From Mytilisepta virgata (Eukaryota; Mollusca; Bivalvia; Mytilida; Mytilidae): a DNA stretch of 64,000 nucleotides. Position numbers and translations under genes: made by a program. Positions 39,708-51,544 of the stretch are shown in pieces. Each line of letters begins with the position of its first letter. Position 1 is the first letter of the stretch. Under the pieces are notes generated by a model that made no database searches, had not been told where the DNA came from, and saw only the letters and a list, made by a program, of their open reading frames with translations. The stretch spans positions 62,001-126,000 of the forward strand of contig CM051511.1 of NCBI GenBank assembly GCA_028015205.1, written 5' to 3'.

Positions 39708-40432
39708 ATCAGACATATTGCATACAGTATTCGAAAAACTGGCCAAAACACAAAAACTTAACTATAACCACTGAACCATGAAAATGAGGTCAAGGTCAGA
39801 TGACACCTGCCAGTTGGACATGTACATCTTACAATCCTTCCATACACCAAATATAGTAGACCTATTGCATACAGTATTCGAAAAACATGCCAAAACACAA
39901 AAACTTAACTATAACCACTGAACCATGAAAATGAGGTCAAGGTCAGATGACACCTGCCAGTTGGACATGTACACCTTACAATCCTTCCATACACCAAATA
40001 TACTAGACCTATTGCTTATAGTATCTGAGATATGGACTTGACCACCAAAACTTAACCTTGTTCACTGATCCTTGAAATGGGGTCGAGGTCAATTGAAAAC
40101 TGTCTGACGGGGATGAAGACCTTGTAAGGTACGCACATACCAAATATAGTTATCCTATTACTCATTATAAGAGAGAAATTAACATTACAAAAAATCTTAA
40201 CTTTTTTCAAGTAGTCACTAAACCATGAAAATGAGGTCAAGGACAATGTACATATGACAGACAAAACTTCGTAACATAAGGGATCTATATACAAAGTATA
40301 AAGCATCCTTGTCTTCCACCTTATAAAATATATTTAGCTTTTAAGAAGTTAGTTAACGCTGCCGCCGCCGCCGCCGGATCACTATTCCTATGTCGAGCTT
40401 TCTGCGACTTAAGTCACAGGCTCGACAAAAAC
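39708..40432. repeat. Tandem-repeat element inserted in the LINE
   Basis: A unit of about 147 bp with 'aaaaacttaactataacc', 'actgaaccatgaaaatgaggtcaaggtcagatgacacctgccag' and 'ccttccatacaccaaatata' starts near 39717, 39863 and, more diverged, 40012 and 40150. A (gcc)n run near 40360 precedes a terminal hairpin 'tgtcgag...ctcgaca' (40391-40431). The LINE frame continues directly after it. Confidence 0.65.
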
Positions 40433-40834
40433 TACGTATCAGTGTTCATTGTTTAAATATAGAGAGGGGTAGATATAATAAACCCAAAATTCCAAGAGAA
40501 GAACGATTTTGCAAATTCTGCACTGAAGTAGAAACAGAAGAACATTTTTTGATATCTTGTCATACATATAAAGATATAAGGCAAACTTTTTCCAATCTTA
40601 TGGTTTAGATTTGAAAGATTCACATAATGATTTTTCAGTTTCTAAACTTTTAAATCCACAAAATATTATTGAATGTAATTATTTATACAAATTTATTAGA
40701 GATGCATATTAGAAATAAGAAACAATTCTTAAAATTATGTGTACAATTGTTTTATTATATACTAAATGTAAAACTTTGAAACGTTGTTTTGTATTTTATC
40801 ATATGATTTTTAATGGAGATCACTGATGTAATAT

Positions 40835-41264
40835 TAGTTATCTCTGGTCAGGTTTTGGACTTTTTGTCGGATTTGCGGAATCCTCGGGTTTTATCCATTT
40901 CTTAAACATGAAACATTTTACCCATGAACCCCCACTTTTTCTTTTATAATTCAATCATATATACCTTAAAATGGTATTTGACAAAAGTTTTTGAAATTCT
41001 TTTTATTTTTTCATACATTTTGAGAGACTGAAGTTGTCAATGCAAACAGGAACTGTATATGAAGTATTATATGATCCCTGATGCAAAGACAATGAAAAAT
41101 CCAGAGAAAACTCATATCCTGCAACTTTTCAAGGCCTTAAGGCTCTAAAATGAGCATATGAACCTATATTTTTTCTTGCTTATTTGTTTACTATTCATAT
41201 GTTCTCTCAAACTAAAACACCTATTTCAAATCCTATTTATTTCCTTTTAGACCAGCAACCATCC
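40835..41264 (+). mobile_element. TTAA MITE, copy 2 (left end eroded)
   Basis: It is collinear with copy 1 (11089-11484), with the right terminus CCAGCAACCATCC followed by TTAA at 41265-41268. The left inverted terminus is degraded. A small insertion near 41045-41080 repeats the word 'atgcaaa'. The right TTAA is also the left boundary of another element. Confidence 0.75.
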
Positions 41265-41267
41265 TTA

Positions 41268-42073
41268 AGCCCCCTTTACACTGGTCGAAGACTGTGCTAC
41301 GCTCTCCACGACCTCTACGATCGCCAAGATCGCAGCAGGGTCGTGGAAAAATTGGAAAACCATCTTCAGTGTAAAGGTATTCACGATCAAAATACGTTTT
41401 TTCGATAATCTTTCACGTTGCTACTACGCTCTCCTACGTTTTCGCTACGATGCCTGCGTTTGTGGTACGTTCAAGCTACGACAATAACACGATCACACGA
41501 CGCCCCTAGGCCGATGTTGTACGACCTCTCACGATTGTGACACGACAACGATACGCGCTTGACGATCGTAATACGTTGTCACTACGCTGCTACCACGAGT
41601 ATTACGACCTTGCTACGTTGTTCTCACGATCTAGCCACGATCAGCAAATAAACTATATAAAAGGACAATTTCTTGCTTGAATGTATATTAGTTCTCACTA
41701 CGATGTCTCACTACGATGTCACTACGATGTCTCTGCGCTTCCTCTACGACCAGAAAATAAACTATATAAAAGGACAATTTCTTGCTTGAATTTATATACG
41801 ATGTCTCACTACGATCTCACTACGATGTCTCTGCGCTTCCTCTACGACAGCGGTACGATGTCTGTACGACCAAAAGTGGCGACGACCTCGCTACGTAAAT
41901 TTTGAGCATGTTCAAAAACAGTCGTGGCACCTGGAGATTCTACTACGACCTATCACGCGCAATGCCGACCACACTACGCTACTTGAAGACCTCAGTACGA
42001 CCCCACTAAGATGTTCCACGATCAAAACTTTTTTATGGTCGTAGAGCAGTCTTCGTTCAGTGTAAAGGTGGCT
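41268..42073 (+). mobile_element. MITE with 25-bp termini and internal direct repeats
   Basis: The left end AGCCCCCTTTACACTGG..CGAAGACTG is inverted at the right end (..CAGTCTTCG..CAGTGTAAAGGTGGCT). The flanks are TTA/TTAA on both sides (41265-41268 and 42074-42077). The interior repeats a block of about 105 bp ('aaactatataaaaggacaatttcttgcttgaat...tctctgcgcttcctctacgac') and many 'ctacgatgtc' words. It has no transposase, so it is non-autonomous. Confidence 0.85.
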
Positions 42074-42079
42074 TTAATA

Positions 42080-43738
42080 AAGAATTATGAATCTGAATTG
42101 GAATCATAAAAGTGACTGGAATTACATGACAAAATATTTAATGCCAGTTACACATCTTCTATTATTGACTGCCGTGTTATGATTGTATATATAAACAAAA
42201 TAAAATATTTTTATATCACATGTATCATGTATACGAGAAATGTGTGTGTGTTACTTATATATATACACAACAACTTATTATATCCTTCTTTAGTATTATT
42301 AAATTCAAATTGATATACAAATTTATGTTAATTAATATATCTATCGAACTTGTTGTATATTTAGAATTATATTTTATAATATAAGTATTTTCGTCATGAT
42401 GTCTTTCCGGAATTCAGATTTTATTGCGTAAAATGTAGTTATTTACAAGGTTTGTTTTACTTAACATGATTAAGTTCTTGTATAAATTTCAAATTCCATT
42501 TCACATAATAAAAGTTGGATTTTCTCATAGGGGTGTCTATTCCCTATGTCTCATTTGTGTCTTAATATATTCTATTTTTATTCATACAATTGTCCATAGT
42601 AAAGTTGACCCCACTGACCGAGGTGAATAACATTTGGATATCATGTACCTACACTGCGTATTATAAAGATACCAGGAAATGAAAATGCAAGTTTGTCACA
42701 TCTTTTTTAATCTTTATTTGAAATGCAAATTTATACCGCGAAGTGTTGACAGCATTATTTAAACATTAACATAAATAAACTTACAAATGCAGACTGTTTA
42801 AGTTCTGTCTTTCCGAAAACTCTTCTAAACATTTTTCGTTAGACGTCCAAATATTTGTCATTCAGTCTTCAATCGACTATCTAGTACATGGTCCGGTGCA
42901 CGTATTTATCCTACTATATCATACAGATATATCCCCAGTTCATATTTGAACAGATCACGTGTTTATAAAGTTGTCAATTTGATAAATATGATCTTCCTCC
43001 AGTTTTGTAATTTATTTTGTGAATTATGTAATTAGTAGAAACAGGCGGGGGAAAAGGGGAAGATGTATCGAGAATTATAAATTCATATTTAATTTTTATT
43101 GATTTCTTTCTGCATAATAATTTTAAACCTCAAACCGGTGTTAGGGGTCATCTTGAATTGTGATTGAGTGAGATAGTCCGGCGTTGAATATTTCACTGTG
43201 ATTTTAAGATGAAGAACAGCGATAAAAGAATTGTTACATTGTTGGGACTTTTGTCTTTTAGAGATATTGTGTGAAGAATTATTCCACCATATCCCTTCCA
43301 TCATTTTATAAAAACAGATGAAAAAAGAAATCATGCTTTTCAGGGAATTTTCAGTTTTACCGAAGATCATCTTCTTCTTCTTCTGTTAGTATTATCCTTC
43401 CATTTACGAACACCAATAATTTCTTGTAACAATAAACATAATATACACTTTTTACAAGTTTTCCATAGGTCCTCTCAGGGAAATATGTACATGTATACAC
43501 GACATCTAATGGTTTAAATTTATTTCAAAGCATGCAGAAAATTTAATTGAAAATAATTATAATCTATAAGGTTTTTTCCCATTAGCACATTTTTGAAAAA
43601 AATAGGTAAAATTTTGATAGGAATAGTGGGAAAGGAAAATTGGTTTATAGTATTTTTTTTCAAAATGACCCGGCTAATATTATTATATCCCCATAAAATT
43701 TATGTTACAACAGAATAACACGAATGAGTATATAAACT
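42080..43738. other. No supported gene
   Basis: AT-rich spacer with short microsatellite patches ('gtgtgtgtg' near 42242, 'cttcttcttctt' near 43370). The 93-codon minus-strand frame at 43089-43370 shows no known domain and lacks clear splice sites or a context. Confidence 0.4.
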
Positions 43739-43742
43739 TTAA

Positions 43743-44138
43743 GGATGATCGCTGGTCTAATAGGAAAATAAATAGGATTTGAAATAGGTGTTTTAGTTTG
43801 AAAGAACATATGAATAATAAACAAATAAGCAAGAAAAAAATATAGGTTCATGTGCTCATTTTAGAGCTATATTATAGGGCCTTGAAAATTTGCAGGAAAT
43901 GAGTTTTCTCTAGATTTTTCATTGTCTTTGCATTGACAACTGCAGTCTCTCAAAATGTATGAAAAAATAAAAAGGATTTCATAAAATTTTGTCAAATACC
44001 ATTTTAAGGTATATATGATTGAATTATAAAAGAAAAAGTGAGGGTTCATGGACAAAAAATTTCATGTTTAAGAAATGGATAAAACCCGAGGATTCCGAAA
44101 ATCTGACAAAAAGATCAAAATATGACCAGCGAGCATCC
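43743..44138 (-). mobile_element. 396-bp TTAA MITE, copy 3
   Basis: It has the same length as copy 1 (396 bp) but lies in the opposite orientation. It is bounded by TTAA at 43739-43742 and 44139-44142, with termini GGATGATCGCTGG and CCAGCGAGCATCC. The interior closely follows copy 1. Confidence 0.85.
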
Positions 44139-44142
44139 TTAA

Positions 44143-45631
44143 AACAAAAATTTAAGGTATAAATACATGAAATAGTGATATTGTTTTAAATGTTTTAAAA
44201 TACTATTTAGTTATTACATTGTATTTATGTTCTCATAATTTCAGTATAAAGTAAGAAATATACATGGAAGCGTAAATACTTCTCATTTTGGATTTTGTAT
44301 CTAGAATATTGACTTTTACTCCAAGAAACTTAGAAATTAATTCCGTAGAAAAAAACAGTATTTTTATAATAACTAATATAATAATTACAGTGAAATGAAC
44401 ATTAAAAATCTACTTCTTTTCATTGATATATAACATGTAGTAATGGACATTTCAAGTATTTATATAATATGGTTATATCATGGACATTATAACTATAAAT
44501 ATATTTTCAGAATTGAATGTTCGTAAGTGTATATAGAGTTGACCGATCTGAACTCATTTGTATGTTTGGTCTTGTAGTTTCAAAGATGATTTTAAAAATA
44601 TTTTTAAGTTTTGCTGAAAGTCAGGACCGCCCGGACATAGTTTTGAAAGGGGACCACCAGACGTCCATTCCACGAATAAAGTTTTCTCAAGTTAACATAT
44701 TGCTTCAGTATAGTTTAAAGAGAAGAAGATTTTTAGATAATGCATGTTTGGCTGGAGTTTCTACTTAACGGGTGGCAATAATTATTGAAATCAAAACCCC
44801 TGGAAATACCTTGAAAGGGGACCACCCGAGGATAATTCCACTAAAGCTTGGCCCCAACTGGTTTCAGAGGATATATTTTAATGACCACGTGACGGCAATG
44901 ACTCAGTGATATTTAGATACAGGACTTGCGGCAAATTCGGGTCAAGATTTAAATTACAAAACCGGTGGAGATTTCCGGTCGGGATTTTTGACACTCGGGA
45001 GAATTCCGGTCAGGATTTTAAAAATTTCTGCAGATGTAATTTTAGCTTTGCTGTATATTTTCGGGTCACAAATTCAATATTCAATCAAAATATGACACGA
45101 ATACGAATACGAATACGAATATTTTATTAATCCAATCAACGGCCCATTGAGGGCATACATAAAATAATTATTTATCAATATTTTCAACCAAATAAACGAT
45201 AATAATATATATCAATTCCTCTAAAAGGACATCTGCACAATGTATTTCATTTATACATTGTTAATTACATGAAAAAAGAATTTTCCACATAAAAAAAAAA
45301 GATTAAGACAAGATTGCTTCAATAACATCATTGACATACAACCATGCATAAATAAGGCCATACCAAATTATTGATTTTTAGTTCTTTGGATTTTTGGGTC
45401 CTAAAAATAGGTGCGAGCGGGCGAAATTTAATTTTAATTTTTATTTAGGACTAGTTTTTTCGGGCGAAGATCAAATTTACGTGCGGCACACATTTCTATA
45501 ACTAAAATGTTGCAAAAACGTGAAAAAAAACAGGCAAACAATCTTTTATTTTAATTTCTTGAAAAATGAAGAATTTGGGGCGTATTTTCAGCATTTGTGC
45601 AAAATGAAGGGACAAAAATATTTTTTCTTAA
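44143..45631. other. Repeat fragments and spacer before the retrotransposon
   Basis: About 44570-44900 shares 'tttgaaaggggaccacc', 'attccac(g/t)aa' and 'ctgaaagtcaggac..cc' with the GCTCACC repeats and is a decayed copy. A hexamer run (acgaat)n lies at about 45095-45121. The rest is AT-rich with no supported gene. Confidence 0.5.
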
Positions 45632-47070
45632 TGTCACCGGGCTTATAAACAAGCAATCCATCTCAGGTTAATGGGTTTATTGTGATAACAAGTATAAGCA
45701 AATGAACGCAATGTACACAGACCCTGAAATTACACAAAGTTAAAATACCATAAATACAGTGTAAAGAAGGATAACTCTAGCTGACAGTTTGACAGCTTAC
45801 ATGTAAATGACACTGTATTAGTTATACAAATAAAAATAGGATTTATATATTTGCTTGTTCTTACATATTATTTATCAACTACTTAGCCAAATATATAGAA
45901 ATGAAGAACATAGTTAAAATAACGTACGCATGATAAGTTCAATATTTCAATTCAACCTATGTTTTACATAGTCTGCTACTATAGCATCATACACTTGATT
46001 AAAAATGATCTTAGCTTTAACACAAAGCAAGTAATAAAGCTAAAGCAAAAATAAGCAAACAATATTGTTAAGCAATAAGCAAAACTAAAAATATGTTAAT
46101 ATAAACAACACTTGATCCTTACCTCACATGAGGTGCAAAGGTCCTCAATAGCAAAATAAATCAGCTATAATACATCATCAGCTATACATACAAATACCAG
46201 TGGAATTGACACCTGTATAACAAAAATATTAAAATCATAACCTATGTGTTTTTGTGACTGGTAATGAGAATATTACACAATTTCTTTACAATCAAATTAC
46301 ATTTTAAGCTGTTAAACTGTGCCTGTTTACTGTACTTTATCATTTTATCATGTTTTCTATATTTTCCACTTTTATAGTTTATATAGTACTCAAAGTCACT
46401 TTTTACTGTATTATTTTACACACTGAACTGTTTAATATGTTTTAATAGGATTTTACTACTTCTTTTATGTGTTTATATGTTTTTATCAGTCTATCAAACT
46501 TCATTCATTCATTCATTCCTCTCATTCATTCTACACTCACATTTTCATGATTATTTGGTATTTACAGTTAATAAATGTTAGTAAATAGGGAAAACTGACC
46601 TGTATTATAAGAAAATGGTGTTCCTGACTAAATACTAGGATAAACAGCAAAACTAAGACATATCTGACATCTACATGTACACTATTCAAAATATAAACCA
46701 GTTCTGCCAGAACAAAGGAACTATCTAGAATTCCCTCCAAAAAGTAAACCTAACCAATCACAAATCAAACTGACCAGGTAAAAGGGCATAGGACATGGGA
46801 CATTTCCAATAATAGATATAAACATCATATTACCTATTGAACTCAATGAAGCATGTAAATTTAAATGTCCTAACAGTAAATAATACATGTACTGGATCTG
46901 ACTGAAATAAACATATCAATTATCAATCAATAGGTCATCAGTCAGTGAATCTTTCTGAAAACTATATTATTAAAATATTTAGATATAATTTCATTAATTC
47001 TATCTACAATAAAATAAATTAATGGATAACCTGCAAAAATACAAATTTCATCAAATTTGACTCTACCACA
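45632..47070 (-). repeat. 3' LTR of the Ty3/Gypsy element
   Basis: This is 1439 bp, matching 54893-56331 at a constant offset of 9261. I saw no difference in the stretches compared, including an incidental 67-codon frame present in both. On the element's sense strand it begins TGTGGTAGAG and ends GGTGACA, the TG..CA ends of LTRs. The flanking TTAA (45628-45631) is repeated after the other LTR. Confidence 0.95.
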
Positions 47071-47085
47071 TACTCCCCCCAGCAG
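47071..47085 (-). promoter_or_regulatory. Polypurine tract
   Basis: The sense strand reads GCTGGGGGGAGTA directly before the 3' LTR. This is the position and composition of the plus-strand DNA primer used in reverse transcription. The pol stop codon is only about 34 nt from the LTR. Confidence 0.75.
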
Positions 47086-47104
47086 AAAAATGACGTCTCG
47101 GCAT

Positions 47105-50100
47105 TTAACTAGGGTGAGTATTGGGAGTTTTCAAAATGTCAAGTATAGCCTGTCCTGCCTGAGTCTGTAAACCTGCAAATAAATCTGACTCTGCTGCTAA
47201 AGTGGTAATACAATTTACCTTTTTCTCCCAATCAGATCTGAAAGAAATAGCAGATTTTGAAGTGTCATAATCCCCAGACGTGTACCATGCTGGTGGTTTT
47301 CTATCCCGTGTCGATCTACGGACTGGAACTGGAACTGTTTCTGTAATTGACTCATCTTGAGACTCGTCGCTAGCTGGTGTGTTATCCTGCTCCGTCTCTG
47401 ATTCTGAAGCGCTTCTGTCGGCAGATTCATCTTCTTCAACAGGTTCATTCTGTGTAGAAGTATGGGCGTCCCCATGTAATTCTGCATCATCCACAGGCTG
47501 TTCTATGTTTGTCTGTGCTTCATCAGTTTCCTGAATCAGTGGTTCCTCAGTGATGGCTGGGTCACTGTTACTTGATTCTTCTTTACTGATGATGATGTCA
47601 TCATATTCTGATTCTTCGTCAGTTGTATCGCTGGATTCAGAATATGTGTGTTCCTGTTCCTTTTGTCTCCTAGTTTTAGGTCTTTTTGCAGGTACAGGTT
47701 TGGCTCCGGGTTGTCGTTTTTTTGGTGCTGGTGTTGGCTTGTCTGTTATTATTCCAATCGGAAGTAGTAAGTTCCGGTGTACAGTTCTTGTTCTACCTTC
47801 ACCGCTCTCCTTCTGTATGGTATATACTGGGATGTCCTTGTTCGGTTGGTTGATGACTGCATAGGGGTCTTGTTCCCACCGGTCTGCCAACTTATGCTTG
47901 CCATCAAATGATACAACTTTAACCAGCACTCTGTCGCCAACTTGTACAGTTCCACCTCGGACCTTGGTATCATATCCCTGTTTCTGTTTGGCACGTGCTT
48001 TATCTGCTGCATCTTTAGCCAGTTGGTAAGCTTGTGCTAGGCGATCTCTAAGTTCTTTGATGTACTTGGCAGTTGGTTCTTTTTCGTCTTGTTTCAATCC
48101 AAATGCTGCATCTATTGGTAAACGAGGGTTCCTCCCAAACATTAACAGGTATGGTGTTTGTCCGGTACTCTCGTGTCGTGTGCAGTTATAGGAGTGAACA
48201 AGGGGTCCAACGTAGGCCTTCCAATCCGCTTTTTGGTGTGGTTCCAATGAGCCAAGCATACTAAGAAGGGTCTGGTTAAATCGCTCGCACATTCCATTGC
48301 CCATGGGATGGTAGCTAGTTGTGCGTGATTTCTTCATTCCCATGATGGTACACAGTTCTTTAATCACTCTACTCTCAAAATTAGCACCTTGGTCGGAATG
48401 GATCCGTTCTGGAATACCGTAGTGTACAATAAAGTGATTGAAGAAGGCGTCGGCAGTGGTTTTGGCTAACTGGTTCCTCGTTGGAATGGCCACAGCAAAT
48501 CTGGTAAAATGATCCGTGATGACCAATATGTGTTGCTGGCCTCCTTTTGATGGTTCCAATGTTAAATAGTCCATACATACTAATTCCAACGGAGTAGAAG
48601 TTGCGATGTTAACTAGCGGTGCTCTTTGGGTTGTAGGGGTTTTCCTTCGTATGCACCTTCCACACTGCTGTATCCATGTTTCGATGTCCTTGTGCATACC
48701 AGGCCAGTAAAATCTATCCTTCACTAATGCTAATGTTCTTTCTTTTCCTGGATGGCCCATATCACTGTGCAATGAATCCAATACTGTTGGAACATATTCA
48801 AGTGGTAGTACAAGTTGATGTTTTGTTTCTCCGTCTACAGTTGTTTCACGGTAGAGTACTCCATCCAGTATCTTCAAACGGTTGAACTGTTTGGTGAAGG
48901 GATTAGGTCCAATATCTTTGGTAGTTGGCTTTCTGTTCTCCTTTACGTATTCAATGAGGTGGAATATGTCTGGGTCTGAAGCTTGTACTTTAGTCCAATC
49001 TATGATGTTGCCAATACTGTTGCCTGTGGGATCATTATCTTCCAACACAACATCTGGTGATACAGCTAAACTGTCGATGTAGCATTCTGGAATGACGGAG
49101 TTACAGATTGCCTGCACAGAGTCCATGCTAATACTGCATCTGTTGTCCACATCTGTAGTATGAGGCAAACGACTAAGCACATCTGCATCCACATTTGTCT
49201 TTCCTGGTCTGTATTTGATTTCAAAGTTGTAAGCAGCCAGGGATGCCAACCATCGATGTCCCGTTGCATCTAATTTTGCAGTTGTGAGAACGTAGGTAAC
49301 TGGATTATTGTCTGTTAACACTGTAAATGGTTGTCCGTACAGGTAGTCCTTAAATTTATCACAGATTGCCCACTTCAGTGCCAAAAATTCTCTCTTGTGT
49401 GGTGGGTAATTACGTTCAGCCTTGTTGAGACCTCTGCTGGCATAGCTTATAACTCTTTTCTGGCCTTGTTGTTCTTGGTATAGGACAGCTCCTAAGGCAT
49501 CACCGGAGGCATCAGTGTGTAACTCATACGGTAATGAACTGTCTGCATATCCTAAGATTGGGGCTGAAATGAGTCGCTGTTTCAGGTTCTCAAAGGCGTC
49601 ATCTTGTTCTTTCCCCCATGTCCATGTCTTTGTTGTCTTGGTTTTTCTTCTGGACTTCTTCTGAGGTGTAGGCATTAAATCGGTCAACGGCCTGCTGATT
49701 TTGCTGAAATTCCTAATGAAACGCCTGTAATAACCTACAAAGCCTAGGAATCGGCGAACTTCTTCAGGTGTTGATGGCTTTGGCCAATTGACAATCCTCT
49801 CTGTTTTGGCTGGGTCTATTTCCACTCCATTCTCAGACACCATATGTCCCACATACTTCACTTTCCTTTTAAAGAACTCGCATTTGTCAGGTGATAGCTT
49901 TAAGTTGTTCTCTCTGATCCGTTGAAATACCAGTCGTAGATTCTCTAAGTGCTCTTCATAAGACTTCCCAAAGACTATTACATCGTCAATAAAGATGCAG
50001 CATACTCTGAGATTGAGATCGGAAAGACAGTCCTCCATTAGTCGCTGGTATGTGGCAGGCGAGTTTGTTAAGCCGAAGGGCATCCGATTGTACTCATAAA

Positions 50101-51544
50101 ACCCAAGTGGTCCTACGGAAAATGCTGTCCTTTCTTTGTGGGCTTCATAAACTTCAACCTGATGGAATCCAGCTTTCATGTCGACGACGGAGAAGAAACA
50201 GCTTCCCTTGAGGCAGTCCAAGAGCTCTTCTATGCGTGGCAAACAGTACCGGTCTTTCTTGGTTAAACGGTTCAACATTCTGTAATCAACACAGAGCCTT
50301 AATGTTCCATTTTTCTTCTTAACTAGCACCACATTGGAGGCCCATGGTGAATGAGATGGTCTAATAATGTTGGTGTCCAATAACTGTCTAAGATGTGACT
50401 TCACTTCATCATACATAGAGGGAGGGATTCGTCTATATCTCTGTTTGAATGGTTTATCTTCTAGTAGATCTATTCTGTGTTGGATTCGGTCTGTGTGTCC
50501 TACATCATTATCTCCCTTGCTAAAGATGTCACTGTAGCTGAGTATGAGATTCTTTCCTTCCAAAAGTTGACTATCTGTAAGGTCGCTCTTGGTAATGTCT
50601 ATCTTTTCCAATAGCTGCTTGTCTTCAGTGCTCTTGTCTTTACTATTATCTGCTGTTGGTATGGATTGAATGGTGACTGGTTGTATCTCACATAAGGTGG
50701 CTCTATGTGGTAAAGTAACTGTTCTGGTTGTTACATTGGATATCTTGACTCTCATTGGTTTATTCTGTCTGTATCTATACTGGATAAGTGTTGGTTCTAT
50801 GTCTAAATCTTTATGGTCTTGAGCTAAAGTTGATGATGTCAATAAAGATGGTGTACATTTGTAAGGAATCTCCTTATCAAAATACCCGTTGACTTCAATG
50901 GTGGTATTCGGTGGAATGGTAACTTTATCTGGTTCCGCACTTTTAACTATGGCGAGTCTATCATGATTCTTGGTTAATTCCTTCTCTCTCAGTGCAATAC
51001 ATCTAAATGTCAAATACCATGATGTAGTTAGCTTGGCATTCTGGAGAAATCTTTCACCATGTTGTTCTTTCAGTTGATCAATCATAGTGTCTAAAACATT
51101 GGTGCCTAATAGTACTGGAACTTGTCTGTTGTATGGACTGTCAGGTACTACAAGCATGATATAAGTTCCATCAGTGTTGGTATCTCCTGGTGATCTTATG
51201 TTTACTTCAATATAGCCACTGTAAGGTAACTGTGTACCACCTGCACATTCAATGTCCAAAATGGTATCCAAGGTCTTAAATGGTACTAAGTTCGACAGAT
51301 GTTCATTGTAGAAGGACTCGCTAATAGTTGAAACTGTGGATCCCGTATCTAATAATCCAGGTACTTTCATTCCTTGAACAATAATTTCTGCTTCTGTTGG
51401 TTTTCCAAATATTCCTGGTGGGGTTTTAACTAAGGTGTTTCTGATGACGGGACCATGTGCTGTTCCTTTATTCAAGCCTAAGACCGGCCCCTTGGCATAG
51501 GCTTCCTGGAGTTTAAATGTCTTCGGCTGTGGTCCATGCGCACT
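47105..51544 (-). CDS. pol: Pol polyprotein (protease, RT, RNase H, integrase)
   Basis: The frame is open from 51544, just after a stop at 51545-51547, and overlaps gag by 67 nt in the -1 frame. It has no proper ATG near its start; the first usable codon after the gag stop is TTG at 51475. Counting from that TTG, the aspartic protease motif LLDTGS is at about 41-46. The reverse transcriptase spans about 340-540, with VDMKAGFHQV and the active-site FIDD at 495-498. RNase H lies near 648-770 (HTDASGDALGAVLYQ). The integrase zinc finger is H903-H907-C938-C941, and its DDE triad is D969, D1028 and E1064 with the usual 35-residue spacing. The C-terminal 250 residues are acidic and low-complexity and end near VRRSTRDRKPPAW. 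All catalytic residues are intact, so the protein should be functional. Release depends on the element's own protease. Confidence 0.95.
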   Translation of the reverse strand, partial: SAHGPQPKTFKLQEAYAKGPVLGLNKGTAHGPVIRNTLVKTPPGIFGKPTEAEIIVQGMKVPGLLDTGSTVSTISESFYNEHLSNLVPFKTLDTILDIECAGGTQLPYSGYIEVNIRSPGDTNTDGTYIMLVVPDSPYNRQVPVLLGTNVLDTMIDQLKEQHGERFLQNAKLTTSWYLTFRCIALREKELTKNHDRLAIVKSAEPDKVTIPPNTTIEVNGYFDKEIPYKCTPSLLTSSTLAQDHKDLDIEPTLIQYRYRQNKPMRVKISNVTTRTVTLPHRATLCEIQPVTIQSIPTADNSKDKSTEDKQLLEKIDITKSDLTDSQLLEGKNLILSYSDIFSKGDNDVGHTDRIQHRIDLLEDKPFKQRYRRIPPSMYDEVKSHLRQLLDTNIIRPSHSPWASNVVLVKKKNGTLRLCVDYRMLNRLTKKDRYCLPRIEELLDCLKGSCFFSVVDMKAGFHQVEVYEAHKERTAFSVGPLGFYEYNRMPFGLTNSPATYQRLMEDCLSDLNLRVCCIFIDDVIVFGKSYEEHLENLRLVFQRIRENNLKLSPDKCEFFKRKVKYVGHMVSENGVEIDPAKTERIVNWPKPSTPEEVRRFLGFVGYYRRFIRNFSKISRPLTDLMPTPQKKSRRKTKTTKTWTWGKEQDDAFENLKQRLISAPILGYADSSLPYELHTDASGDALGAVLYQEQQGQKRVISYASRGLNKAERNYPPHKREFLALKWAICDKFKDYLYGQPFTVLTDNNPVTYVLTTAKLDATGHRWLASLAAYNFEIKYRPGKTNVDADVLSRLPHTTDVDNRCSISMDSVQAICNSVIPECYIDSLAVSPDVVLEDNDPTGNSIGNIIDWTKVQASDPDIFHLIEYVKENRKPTTKDIGPNPFTKQFNRLKILDGVLYRETTVDGETKHQLVLPLEYVPTVLDSLHSDMGHPGKERTLALVKDRFYWPGMHKDIETWIQQCGRCIRRKTPTTQRAPLVNIATSTPLELVCMDYLTLEPSKGGQQHILVITDHFTRFAVAIPTRNQLAKTTADAFFNHFIVHYGIPERIHSDQGANFESRVIKELCTIMGMKKSRTTSYHPMGNGMCERFNQTLLSMLGSLEPHQKADWKAYVGPLVHSYNCTRHESTGQTPYLLMFGRNPRLPIDAAFGLKQDEKEPTAKYIKELRDRLAQAYQLAKDAADKARAKQKQGYDTKVRGGTVQVGDRVLVKVVSFDGKHKLADRWEQDPYAVINQPNKDIPVYTIQKESGEGRTRTVHRNLLLPIGIITDKPTPAPKKRQPGAKPVPAKRPKTRRQKEQEHTYSESSDTTDEESEYDDIIISKEESSNSDPAITEEPLIQETDEAQTNIEQPVDDAELHGDAHTSTQNEPVEEDESADRSASESETEQDNTPASDESQDESITETVPVPVRRSTRDRKPPAWYTSGDYDTSKSAISFRSDWEKKVNCITTLAAESDLFAGLQTQAGQAILDILKTPNTHPS

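Larger units (their letters stand above)
36960..40715 (+). pseudogene. Second LINE family copy, split by two insertions
   Basis: The 5' part (about 36960-37280) encodes LNSPILCKEVRKALKSLKNN and KSGGLDLI. The frame resumes after the first insertion with YDCNNYLGISVGSCLG (about 38268), CVDFCKAFDSV, a stop, then TQGDSLSPTLFNIFLNDLG (about 38680), HLGIVFYSNG and SLIKPILTYGSEIWLSGYN (about 39115). After the second insertion it resumes with RISVHCLNIERGRYN and a zinc-knuckle-like FCKFCTEVETEEHFLISC (about 40505-40560). The RT FADD block is not visible, and stops and frameshifts are present. Confidence 0.85.

Noticed and set aside
46537..46740. A 67-codon protein found twice identically (also 55798-56001)
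   Set aside because: Both copies are in the LTRs, so identity follows from LTR duplication. There is no domain or codon signal.
47550..47864. Plus-strand ORFs across gag-pol (also 51517-52555)
   Set aside because: They are antisense shadows of the retrotransposon genes.
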